From an uncultured Mollicutes bacterium (lineage in GTDB: Bacteria > Bacillota_I > Bacilli_A > RFN20 > CAG-826): DNA of 32,287 bases. The notes under the pieces are model-generated. The model was not told where the DNA came from. It searched no databases and saw only the letters and a list, made by a program, of their open reading frames with translations. Position 1 is the stretch's first letter. The number at the start of each line of letters is the position of its first letter. Positions 1 through 7,128 of the stretch are shown piece by piece. A program made the position numbers and the translations under genes. The DNA lies in assembly GCA_900542595.1 (NCBI GenBank), contig UQOB01000004.1, positions 1 through 32,287 of the forward strand, read 5' to 3'.

Positions 1-1
1 A

Positions 2-1147
2 AACCCTTTAATCGGCCAAAAGAGCGGGAAACTCGCGCGAGCGAGTATTAAAAATGGCAGGTCACCATCGACGATTACGACTAGCTTAGTTCTCATTCAA
101 GCTTTCCTCTGGGCGGTTTCGTGTTTAATCACTGTCGTCTATGATACCGGGGTCCCATCGTATACCTTCTACCGCGGGGATTATATTTTGACAGTCAATC
201 CTAATAACTATCAGAAAGCTTTAGATTATATCGAAAATTATGATGGGGTGGAGGATGCGGCTTTCTTTCAGATTGGTAGCGAAGTCAAACTTAAAAAAGG
301 CGAGATTAACTATGGTTCTCGGGGTACCGAGCTCGTGGGGGTGGAAAGCTCAAAAGATTTAGTCTTTTTCATTCCGGATTTCGATATTGATAGTGATATC
401 GCTAAAGCCTTCGATGAAAGTGAGGCTCCTCTCATTCCGTCTTACCAAGAAGCGGGGCTTTTAAAGGGTGCAACAGTTGGCGATAAGGTGACCGTTAATG
501 GAGTGGAAACCGAGATCATCTATGTCAATGAGGTTTTTAATAATCACACTAACCAATGCATTACTAAGCTGGATGTGGTCCAAAAAGTCAGTGGTCAATG
601 GGCAAGTAACCAAATAATCATTAAAGGGGAGTTAGGGGATTTCTCTCGGGCCCGGGAAGACTTTGCGCCTTATGGAGTTTTATTTAATACCTCTGATTAT
701 TTTGCAACTTCCACCTCCAGCGATACTGACTTTAATCAGGCTCTTAGCCTATTGAACATCGTCATCTACGTCATCGCCGGGATGGCGGTCTTTAATTTAA
801 TTGTCTCCGCGAGCTTAGAACGAAAACGCGAGTTCGCTAATTACCAATTAACCGGGGCAACTAAAGGCGATTTATATAAGATGATTATCATTGAAGCCAT
901 TGTCATCGCTTTAACCGGTATTGTAGGTGGTTACCTCGTTTCTGAATTCGTGAGCTATATTGGGCCCGCTTTCGCCTTGGTCATCGATCGATATCGACCA
1001 GTTGTTTTTACCTCGTTAACGATGATTTTGATTGTCGTTATCTCGTGCGGCATAACCTTAATCGCTCAGATTGTGTCAAACATCATTGTCTGCAAAAACG
1101 CGAAAAAGAATGAGACTTTAGCGAGATTATCAGATTTTAGAAACTAA
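2..1147 (+). CDS. FtsX-family ABC transporter permease, 3' part (5' end outside window)
   Basis: The frame is open from base 2 to the stop at 1145-1147, so the gene starts left of the window; an internal TTG at 188 is not needed as a start. About 381 residues are visible. A hydrophobic helix (about residues 30-52, TTSLVLIQAF and on) is followed by a soluble domain of about 180 residues and then three more helices: LLNIVIYVIAGMAVF, MIIIEAIVIALTGIVGG and LTMILIVVISCGITL. Between the first two of these lies the FtsX-like cytoplasmic stretch ERKREFANYQLTGATKGDLY. Helix, large extracytoplasmic domain, then three helices is the FtsX/MacB permease layout, and this is probably the C-terminal half of a long permease. 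Such proteins pair with an ATPase and act in export, bacteriocin response or envelope remodelling; the partner is not in the window and no substrate can be assigned. Confidence 0.8.
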   Translation, partial: NPLIGQKSGKLARASIKNGRSPSTITTSLVLIQAFLWAVSCLITVVYDTGVPSYTFYRGDYILTVNPNNYQKALDYIENYDGVEDAAFFQIGSEVKLKKGEINYGSRGTELVGVESSKDLVFFIPDFDIDSDIAKAFDESEAPLIPSYQEAGLLKGATVGDKVTVNGVETEIIYVNEVFNNHTNQCITKLDVVQKVSGQWASNQIIIKGELGDFSRAREDFAPYGVLFNTSDYFATSTSSDTDFNQALSLLNIVIYVIAGMAVFNLIVSASLERKREFANYQLTGATKGDLYKMIIIEAIVIALTGIVGGYLVSEFVSYIGPAFALVIDRYRPVVFTSLTMILIVVISCGITLIAQIVSNIIVCKNAKKNETLARLSDFRN

Positions 1148-1189
1148 AGATTGCTTTGCTTATTAGTAAGATGGGGTAAGTTCGTAAAA

Positions 1190-1218
1190 ATAGGGCTTCT
1201 TGAACCCCTATATTTTTT
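1190..1218 (+). terminator. Rho-independent terminator after the permease gene
   Basis: The arms ATAGGG (1190-1195) and CCCTAT (1206-1211) form a 6-bp stem with a 10-nt loop, followed by six T. It lies 43 bases after the permease stop, the expected place for the end of that transcript. The stem is short, so efficiency is uncertain. Confidence 0.55.
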
Positions 1219-1355
1219 ATATTGAAAATATAGGAAAACTAATCAAATACTGACTATGGCAGACGTAAGTTCCAGTGAATTTATTAAAGGTTATACCAAG
1301 ATCATTCTTTGCGCTTATTTGTGTAAAGGCAGGAATTATCTTAATGCGGTGATAA

Positions 1356-1481
1356 AGCAACTTTTATCCCACTCTGATTGTCTCAACCTTATGTGTAATC
1401 GCGACCACCGTCATTAACCTCGTTAAGAGAAACAAAACACGAAAATATTACTTTCTCGATAAGGAAACTTCTTTTAAGTAA
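1356..1481 (+). pseudogene. Possible decayed tail of a second FtsX-type permease
   Basis: This stretch of 41 codons runs from just after an in-frame stop (1353-1355) to a TAA at 1479-1481. It encodes a hydrophobic helix (TLIVSTLCVIATTVINLV) followed by a basic tail (KRNKTRKYYF), much like the last helix and basic tail of the intact permease just upstream. No start codon or ribosome binding site precedes it, and upstream frames are broken by stops, although a neighbouring frame (about 1265-1350) also reads as protein-like. I take it as a remnant of a duplicated permease gene. It could also be chance. The surrounding 1148-1652 gap (505 bases) otherwise holds only the terminator and the promoter listed separately. 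Confidence 0.3.
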
Positions 1482-1600
1482 CAAAAACGTAAAAACCATT
1501 AATATTTATTAGATTTGCAAGGATTTTTAGTTTTCTATCATCCTAAAAATATTTTTAAACTTCCAAAAAATCATAAGATTTTTTGTTATATATAGGCCCT

Positions 1601-1646
1601 TTTTCATCTTTCTTTCTCTTGTCTATAATCGCGGTGTAATGGAGGT
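1601..1646 (+). promoter_or_regulatory. Promoter and ribosome binding site of the beta-phosphoglucomutase gene
   Basis: A perfect -10 TATAAT lies at 1624-1629, and TTTTCA at 1601-1606 (four of six to TTGACA) sits 17 bases before it. A strong Shine-Dalgarno GGAGGT (1641-1646) precedes the ATG at 1653 by six bases and decides that start. No copy of the DeoR-type repeat seen near the rhamnose operon occurs here, so this gene may be expressed independently of that regulator. Confidence 0.55.
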
Positions 1647-1652
1647 TATGCG

Positions 1653-2297
1653 ATGATTAAAGGCATAATATTTGACCTCGATGGAGTCGTGGTCTTCACC
1701 GATGAATATCACTATCTGGCGTGGAAAGCGGTCTTTGATGAAGAAGGTTTAAAGTTTGACCGAAAGATGAATAAGAAACTCCGCGGGGTTAGTCGGACGG
1801 AAAGTTTAGAGATTGTTCTTAGAGAAAATAACGTTGAGATGAATCAAACAAAGAAAGACGAAATTCTTAAGAAAAAGAATGACCTCTATGTGGAACTCTT
1901 GCATGAGAAACTTAACCCCTCGTGTATCAGTGAAGAAACAAGAGACATTTTAAAAACCTTAAAAGATGCTGGTCTTAAGTTAGCTGTCGGAAGTTCTTCT
2001 AAGAATGCCCGTTTGATTTTAAACAAGATTGATTTAATGCACTACTTCGATGAGATAAGCGATGGCACAATGATTAAAAAATCGAAACCTGACCCAGAGG
2101 TTTTCTTAACCGCGGCATCTTTAATTCACTTAAAACCCGAAGAATGTTTAGTAGTGGAAGACGGGGAAGCTGGCATTATCGCTGCTATAAATGGTGGTTT
2201 TCACCCAGTGGGAATCGGTGAGGAAATTTCAAAGTCGCTCACTTTTACTCCTATTAAGTCGCTCAAAGAGTTACTGACGATTTATAAGCAATTCTAA
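1653..2297 (+). CDS. pgmB: Beta-phosphoglucomutase (HAD superfamily)
   Basis: Interconverts beta-D-glucose-1-phosphate and glucose-6-phosphate in the cytoplasm. The 214 residues show the HAD signature DLDGVV with nucleophile D8 and acid-base D10, the cap residues H20 and R48 (HYLAWK, RGVSR), S114 in GSSSKNA, K145 in KKSKPDPEVF and the Mg ligands E169-D170 in VEDGEAGI. These positions largely coincide with those known for the Lactococcus enzyme, and the length is the usual one for the family. Beta-G1P is the product of inverting GH65 phosphorylases, and a GH65 gene lies 8 kb downstream, so the two enzymes very probably form one pathway. It stands alone behind its own promoter; 135 bases separate it from the next gene. 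Confidence 0.93.
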   Translation: MIKGIIFDLDGVVVFTDEYHYLAWKAVFDEEGLKFDRKMNKKLRGVSRTESLEIVLRENNVEMNQTKKDEILKKKNDLYVELLHEKLNPSCISEETRDILKTLKDAGLKLAVGSSSKNARLILNKIDLMHYFDEISDGTMIKKSKPDPEVFLTAASLIHLKPEECLVVEDGEAGIIAAINGGFHPVGIGEEISKSLTFTPIKSLKELLTIYKQF

Positions 2298-2320
2298 AAA
2301 GCCGTGAAATGACGCTCGAA

Positions 2321-2340
2321 CGTGATTAACTTTGCGTGAA
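2321..2340. promoter_or_regulatory. Operator-like repeats before the surface-protein gene
   Basis: GTGATTAACTTT (2322-2333) is identical to the 12-mer at 5894-5905 beside the DeoR regulator gene, and GTGAATGAG follows at 2336. This suggests the surface-protein gene belongs to the same regulon. The downstream region has a TATAAA-like -10 (2405-2410) without a clear -35, and a ribosome binding site AAGGAG (2420-2425). Confidence 0.45.
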
Positions 2341-2432
2341 TGAGTGCTTAAATTTGTTCATTTTTCAAGTTTTTTCTCAACGCTTTTAAAAGAAAAATCG
2401 CCTTTATAAACTAAGAGCCAAGGAGAGACAAA

Positions 2433-5003
2433 ATGAAAAAATCATTTGCTGTTTTACCAGTTTTACTCGGCTGTGTCGCTTTCCTTTCCAGCAGTAATTT
2501 AGGAGCTGTAAAGGTAGCGAGTGACTACGGTCTTCATGACGTAACCGTCAAGAATCTTCCGGGCGAAACTATCGATTATCCGCCTGTCGGAACCAGGGAC
2601 GAAGCCTCGCCCATGATGTCCATTTGGCAGAGTGGAAATTTCGGGTTTAAGAGACTCGATGACCGCCGGGTGGCGGTAACCGGAACTGCCGGTTGGGGGC
2701 AACGTTGTGACTACGGGGCGACTACCTTCAGTGGAAACCGGTTTGAAGTATCAGTGGACTTAACTGATTACACACGGGGCGATGTCCTCGGCTTATCCCT
2801 CGGTCCCCAAGGTATCTATAACGGGGAAGGTGCTCAAGGCTTATGCATGGATATCGTCAAATGGTCATACGATGACGAACATGCGAATGAGTACATGATT
2901 ACTCTCAATGGTGGCACCAATAGCGGTCTTGCTCATAACCAAAGTATTGAAGGATGGAAGAACACCGATGCTTTATGGCTCGATTCCTATGTTGGAGCGG
3001 TCGTCACTGCGGATGATAACTGCATCAATATCGGCTGGACCATCGACGGGGATAACGTCAAGATTCACGTCAATGAATATGAAAAAGAATTCCCGGTCGA
3101 TGCCATCTTTGCTAACTTAGACTATGAAAAAGGCTTCTGCGTCAACTTCTGTAGCGGCTACCAAGCCGGTCCGAGAACCTTCATCGTTAACTACGTCGAA
3201 GACGCTGATGACATGGCCTATTACGATCAGGACAGCGGCACCTATTACGAAGTCAAAAAACAAGTGGAAGACTTCGTTAATGCGGTGAAAGATGTCACTC
3301 TTAACACCACGCAAGATTTCATCGATGCCTACGGCTTAACTAAGAACGTTCATCTCGATGATCTCTATAGTTATGACCAAGTTTATTTAAGAAGAACTTA
3401 TGATCCGGCTTTAGAAAACCTACAAAATAAAGCGGTCGAAAAGTTCGGAAACTCCGTCTATGTCGAACTCTTAAATTACTACGTCGATGAACTCACGACT
3501 TTAGTCAGCGATCTATCGAATGAAGAAAACCTCCTCAGTGCCTTATCGACCATCGATATGATCAATAACCTCAATACGGAAATTGATGGTTTAGAACTCA
3601 CCGATGAAGAAAAGACCGAAATTGAAGGTATCCGAGCGGAATTTAATACCGCTATTCCGACCGTTCAAGAAGCGGCCGGTGCACGGTATAGCATTGTCGT
3701 CAATGATGTCATCGATAAGATGAACAATGCGAAAACCTTAGAAGAAGTTAGAGCAGCGGAAATCGCTTATAACTCCATCTCGACCACCTTCCGGGGCTAC
3801 ATGGATGAAACGGCCTTAGCCGCCTTAGAAGCGAATTTAGCGACGGCGAGAAACGCTTTCGTTGAAAAGTATGCGGCGGTGTCCAGTGATTCCGGCTTCG
3901 TCAGCGGTGACGATATCCGGGTCGTGGAAACGGAAGACACCATCGGCTTTACCTCTTGGGGAAGCGTTGCGACTGAAAGCGAAAAGGGTAGCGGTCTTCT
4001 CTATACGAGAGAAGCCTTAGATGTCATCGACTTCAGCATCGATTACTCCGTTGATCACTTCAATCAATACGCGATTTCAATCATGGCCAATCCGACTTTC
4101 TTCAGTGCGGCTGACAATGAATCGATTCAAAACTTCAAAGGCTTTGTCTTCTTAGTCCGTTCCGTCAATGATACCCAAGCCAGCGTCCAACCCTTCTTAA
4201 TCGACGGGACCTGTAACCGGTTCTTCGACGGACAACTCAGTCAAACCGACCTCATCATCCAAAAGAGCGGTGATATCCACTTCAGCTTAGCGGTCAATCA
4301 AGTCAATACCTCGGGCATCGTGGAAAACTATCTCGAATTCTCCTTCAATGGAGCTAAATACGAAACTCCGTTAGTTAAAGAATTCGATATCTTAGGGGCC
4401 TTCAATGATGGCAAAGGCTACTTCGGCATCGGGTCGCAAAACGGCTCCAGCGTCGATCCCTTAGCGATCACCCTTAAAGAAGTCAATGGTAACAAAGTCA
4501 CCAATAGTACCTTAGTCAACCCCGATTTATCGTACGCTCCGGCGGCGACTGAAACTGAATATGATTTCAATCTCGGTGACACCAATAACCTCGTCATCGG
4601 TATCGATCCGAGACTTCAAACCGGTCTTAAGTTCTACATGGATGGAACCCAACTCACGACCGGTGACCATTACACCTACCAAAGAAATACCACTGTTTCC
4701 TTAAAGGCCAGTTACCTCAACACCTTAAGTGAAGGGGAGCACACCTTAAAGATTGAAAGTGGTAAAGGTAGCACGGAAGTCATCATCAACATCGTTAAAC
4801 CGAGCAGTGGTGAAGATTCTTCCAGCACGACTGAACCTGATACCAGCGTGCCTCCAGTCACCAGTGAAGGTGGCGGCGATACCACTCCCACCAGCGGTCT
4901 TGAACCTGGGGCGATTGCCGGTATCATAATCGGCGCTATCGCGGCTGTCATCATCGTCGGCGCGGTCGTGATTGTTATTGTTAAGAAAAAGAAAAACAAA
5001 TAA
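2433..5003 (+). CDS. Large surface protein: two beta-sandwich regions, helical middle, X2-like module, C-terminal membrane anchor
   Basis: An 856-residue secreted protein that probably binds glycans at the cell surface. A signal peptide (MKKSFAVLPVLLG onward, cleavage around residue 25) is followed by a beta-rich region of about residues 55-255, a mostly helical stretch of about 270-490 rich in Glu, Leu and Asn, and a second beta-rich region of about 493-700 resembling concanavalin-type lectin folds. Residues about 705-790 (GDHYTYQ, VSLKASYLNTLSEGEHTLKI) match the carbohydrate-binding X2 module. A Ser/Thr/Pro-rich linker then leads to a single helix at about 826-849 and a KKKKNK tail. There is no LPXTG sorting motif, so the protein is held by the membrane helix. 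I see no catalytic signature. An operator-like sequence upstream links it to the rhamnose locus. The exact fold of the two beta regions is inferred. Confidence 0.75.
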   Translation: MKKSFAVLPVLLGCVAFLSSSNLGAVKVASDYGLHDVTVKNLPGETIDYPPVGTRDEASPMMSIWQSGNFGFKRLDDRRVAVTGTAGWGQRCDYGATTFSGNRFEVSVDLTDYTRGDVLGLSLGPQGIYNGEGAQGLCMDIVKWSYDDEHANEYMITLNGGTNSGLAHNQSIEGWKNTDALWLDSYVGAVVTADDNCINIGWTIDGDNVKIHVNEYEKEFPVDAIFANLDYEKGFCVNFCSGYQAGPRTFIVNYVEDADDMAYYDQDSGTYYEVKKQVEDFVNAVKDVTLNTTQDFIDAYGLTKNVHLDDLYSYDQVYLRRTYDPALENLQNKAVEKFGNSVYVELLNYYVDELTTLVSDLSNEENLLSALSTIDMINNLNTEIDGLELTDEEKTEIEGIRAEFNTAIPTVQEAAGARYSIVVNDVIDKMNNAKTLEEVRAAEIAYNSISTTFRGYMDETALAALEANLATARNAFVEKYAAVSSDSGFVSGDDIRVVETEDTIGFTSWGSVATESEKGSGLLYTREALDVIDFSIDYSVDHFNQYAISIMANPTFFSAADNESIQNFKGFVFLVRSVNDTQASVQPFLIDGTCNRFFDGQLSQTDLIIQKSGDIHFSLAVNQVNTSGIVENYLEFSFNGAKYETPLVKEFDILGAFNDGKGYFGIGSQNGSSVDPLAITLKEVNGNKVTNSTLVNPDLSYAPAATETEYDFNLGDTNNLVIGIDPRLQTGLKFYMDGTQLTTGDHYTYQRNTTVSLKASYLNTLSEGEHTLKIESGKGSTEVIINIVKPSSGEDSSSTTEPDTSVPPVTSEGGGDTTPTSGLEPGAIAGIIIGAIAAVIIVGAVVIVIVKKKKNK

Positions 5004-5020
5004 TCGAGAGCCATAACTGA

Positions 5021-5056
5021 AAGATGCCCTGTCTACTCCTCAGGGCATCTTTTTTT
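5021..5056 (+). terminator. Strong Rho-independent terminator
   Basis: A perfect 11-bp stem, AAGATGCCCTG (5021-5031) with CAGGGCATCTT (5041-5051), has a 9-nt loop and runs into a T tract to 5056. It ends the surface-protein transcript. Since the facing gene ends at 5078, it may also work for the opposite strand. Confidence 0.9.
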
Positions 5057-5077
5057 ATCATTTAGTTAATTTATTAG

Positions 5078-5842
5078 TTATTCGTAAAGCAAAGAAATAC
5101 CATTTTCCTTGCAAAATTGTTCATATTCTTCCCGCGGTTTTTCGTCGGTGACAATATAGTTAATTTTGTTTAAAGGAATTGACTTAAAGAGGGTAGCGTT
5201 ATCAAATTTCGAGTGGTCGGCAAGAAGAATTATTTTGTTCGAGTTTTCCGCCATCGCGTTCTTAACTTCCGATTGGTCAATCGTGGTTTCACTTAAGCCG
5301 AAATTTAAATCTAAACCGCTGCAGCTGATGATTGAATAGTCGCAGTGGATACGTTCCAAAGTCTTGACGGTTAAGTTTCCTAAGATGGAGTTCGATCTCG
5401 AATGGTTATAGCCGCTCGCTAAGAAGATTTGGCAAGAGGTTTGCTCGGATAAAAGTAAACCGATTCGTAAGCCATTTGTGACGATATTGAGATTTTTAAA
5501 GTTCTTAAGATAGGGGACAAGGTAGGTGCAAGTGGAAGAAGAGTCGATAAAGATCGAGAGGTTATCTTTTAGCAATCGGGAAGCGATTTCCGCGATTTTT
5601 TTCTTCTCTTTGACATTGATAGTTTCTCTGAGTAAGAGGCTTGTTTCTTCGTTCGGTGACTCTTGCAAAACTACCCCACCATAGGTTCTTTTAACTAAAC
5701 CTTGTTTCTCCATTTCCGTCAAATCCCGCCTAATAGTGGACTGGCTGACGTATAAAAGTTTTGTTAAACGATTAACCGAAATTGATTTCTTCTGTTTGAG
5801 AATTTCATAAATCTCATTTTGACGTTCTAAGTCGTACATCAT
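5078..5842 (-). CDS. DeoR-family transcriptional regulator
   Basis: Likely repressor of the adjacent carbohydrate operon. From the chosen start (Met-Met at 5842/5839, about 254 residues) it has the N-terminal DeoR winged helix-turn-helix (RQNEIYEILKQKKSISV, then VSQSTIRRDLTEMEKQGLV and RTYGGVVL) and a C-terminal sugar-phosphate sensor domain (FIDSSSTCTYL, IVTNGLRIG, SIISCSGLD, LADHSKF). A longer frame reaches 5893, but its first 17 residues are hydrophobic and unlike the family, which normally begins just before the RQ-E helix. A possible promoter at 5882-5910 would also exclude the longer form. The gene is divergent from the 13-gene operon, and repeated TGTGATT motifs lie between them. DeoR proteins usually respond to a phosphorylated intermediate; rhamnulose-1-phosphate is the obvious candidate but is inferred. 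Confidence 0.88.
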   Translation of the reverse strand: MMYDLERQNEIYEILKQKKSISVNRLTKLLYVSQSTIRRDLTEMEKQGLVKRTYGGVVLQESPNEETSLLLRETINVKEKKKIAEIASRLLKDNLSIFIDSSSTCTYLVPYLKNFKNLNIVTNGLRIGLLLSEQTSCQIFLASGYNHSRSNSILGNLTVKTLERIHCDYSIISCSGLDLNFGLSETTIDQSEVKNAMAENSNKIILLADHSKFDNATLFKSIPLNKINYIVTDEKPREEYEQFCKENGISLLYE

Positions 5843-5881
5843 GAATATTATTAGAAATATTTTTAGCTTTGGGAAGAGTAA

Positions 5882-5910
5882 AAATAAACGCATGTGATTA
5901 ACTTTTACAA
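5882..5910 (-). promoter_or_regulatory. Possible promoter of the DeoR-family gene
   Basis: On the minus strand TTGTAA (5910-5905) and TTATTT (5887-5882) are spaced by 17 bases. Both boxes are weak matches. The operator-like GTGATTAACTTT lies between them, which would fit autoregulation. Confidence 0.3.
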
Positions 5911-5974
5911 TGTTCTGGTTTGACTTAAGGTTAAAAGTAAAATTTTGTGATTGAACATGCTTTTTTGTGATTGA
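5893..5974. promoter_or_regulatory. DeoR-type operator cluster in the divergent intergenic region
   Basis: Three TGTGATT(G/A)A copies lie at 5893-5901, 5946-5954 and 5966-5974. The last two are part of identical 12-mers TTTTGTGATTGA (5943-5954 and 5963-5974) set exactly 20 bases apart, two helical turns. The first extends to GTGATTAACTTT, which recurs at 2322. Repeated half-sites in phase beside a divergent DeoR gene are the usual architecture for this family. A possible -35 for the rightward operon, TTGCCA (5997-6002), follows; its -10 is unclear. Confidence 0.6.
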
Positions 5975-6026
5975 GTTCTGCGTGTTTGACGATTATTTGC
6001 CAACTTATTTCCTACCGCGTAATTTA

Positions 6027-6043
6027 TATGCTTTTTAAGCATA
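6027..6043. promoter_or_regulatory. Perfect palindrome in the operon leader
   Basis: TATGCTT (6027-6033), a TTT spacer and AAGCATA (6037-6043) form a perfect 7-bp inverted repeat 38 bases before the first operon gene. It could be a second operator or a small mRNA hairpin. It has no following T tract, so it is not a terminator. Confidence 0.4.
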
Positions 6044-6081
6044 AAATAACCTCAGTTGTAATCATTTTCCGGGAGTTTTTT

Positions 6082-7128
6082 ATGAAGAAAAGATTCAGTT
6101 TATTGTTAGCGATGTCGCTTTTAACCTTAGCTTCGTGTAACGGGGAAGGCGTTTCTTCTATTTCTAGTGAAGATTCTACAAGTAGCGAAAGCTCTTCCTC
6201 CTCTTCGAGCTCTTCTTCCTCGTCGGAAAGCAGTAGCACCACCGAGCTCCCCACGACCATTGAAGTCTTCAGCGATCCTAAATTTGAAACCGGCTTCCAT
6301 TTAATGTCGACTTCCACGACGGGTGCTCATGAAGTTAAGTATTTGGATTATGACGGCAAAGCCAAACACAGCGATAGTGTTATCTGGACAATGGCCCAGT
6401 GGTGGACTCCCTTTGATTTCCAATATGCTCCGTATTCCTATGAAGATGGTTTCCACGTCTATAAAAATGAATCACGGACTTTAAGAGTTAATACCGAAAC
6501 CGGGGAACTTGATATGCAGCTCAATTCTTGGCTGGAATACCAAGAACGGTTCGGAGGATCAAGAACAGCGGTCAGTCAAACCTGGTCACACTTCTTAATC
6601 TCTCAAGACTTCCGTGAACACTTTATGTTAGCCCCCTTGGAATCATTGATTTTAAACTTTGACTTTGAAATCCAAGAAGTGACAATGTTCGATGAAGAAC
6701 ACTATAATCCTTCGCTTCACGCTGCCCAATTCATCATGTATTTCACCATTCGAAATACCAAATTCAATAACTTCTTCTGGTTTGGGGTTCCCCTCTTTGA
6801 TAACCGGGGAAACGATAGCAACCCCTCTTACAATATTGACCAAGGTTTTGAAGGAGCGACCAACTCTTTAATCTATCGGATGGGGCAAAGGGATTTCTTA
6901 CCCAATGGGGTGAAAGTTGGAAATAAATATAACATCCATATCGATTTAATTCCCTTCCTTCAAGATGCTTTAATCTGCGGATTAACCGAAACTTCTAATC
7001 CGCCTCTTAAGGGTTGGGATTGGAATGATTGTTATATCGACTATATGAATGTTGGCTGGGAACTTCCTGGTTCCTTCAACATTCAATCGACTATCAGTAA
7101 TCTCTCACTTACTGCGGAGCAGCCCTAA
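6082..7128 (+). CDS. Lipoprotein, member 1 of an unrecognised four-member family
   Basis: 348 residues. The ATG at 6082 follows GGGAG (6071-6075) and opens a clear lipoprotein signal (MKKRFSLLLAMSLLTLASC); an upstream TTG at 5971 is rejected. A long Ser-rich linker (about residues 28-55) leads to a roughly 290-residue domain shared with the genes at 7128, 8023 and 15662. Residues conserved in all four are W168 and H170 (WSHFLI), H213 and Q216 (LHAAQF), W233-F-G with P237 and D240 (WFGVPLFD), and G325 and E327 (GWELPGSF). The beta-strand-like alternation suggests a jelly-roll or lectin-like fold. I recognise no named family. The conserved Asp, Glu and His plus several Trp suit a glycan-active enzyme or a sugar-binding protein; this is inference. 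First gene of the operon, located on the outer face of the membrane. Confidence 0.8.
   Translation: MKKRFSLLLAMSLLTLASCNGEGVSSISSEDSTSSESSSSSSSSSSSSESSSTTELPTTIEVFSDPKFETGFHLMSTSTTGAHEVKYLDYDGKAKHSDSVIWTMAQWWTPFDFQYAPYSYEDGFHVYKNESRTLRVNTETGELDMQLNSWLEYQERFGGSRTAVSQTWSHFLISQDFREHFMLAPLESLILNFDFEIQEVTMFDEEHYNPSLHAAQFIMYFTIRNTKFNNFFWFGVPLFDNRGNDSNPSYNIDQGFEGATNSLIYRMGQRDFLPNGVKVGNKYNIHIDLIPFLQDALICGLTETSNPPLKGWDWNDCYIDYMNVGWELPGSFNIQSTISNLSLTAEQP

Noticed and set aside
188..1147. Complete permease starting at TTG 188
   Set aside because: The frame stays open to base 2 and includes a membrane helix before 188; there is no ribosome binding site at the TTG.
2373..2393. Catabolite-response (cre) site before the surface-protein gene
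   Set aside because: The AAAAGCGTTGA-like sequence misses several positions of the cre consensus.
4712..5014. Antisense frame of 100 codons opposite the surface-protein end
   Set aside because: It mirrors the membrane helix and linker coding sequence and crosses no independent signal.
5843..5893. Longer DeoR-family protein from 5893
   Set aside because: The extra 17 residues are hydrophobic and unlike the family, and the possible promoter lies within them.
5971..6081. Extended N-terminus of the first operon lipoprotein from TTG 5971
   Set aside because: The ATG at 6082 has a ribosome site and opens a textbook lipoprotein signal; the extension would also begin inside the operator repeat.
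6024..6317. Antisense frame of 97 codons opposite the first lipoprotein gene
   Set aside because: It is the mirror of the Ser-rich linker (giving Glu/Leu runs), with no ribosome site or recognisable domain.
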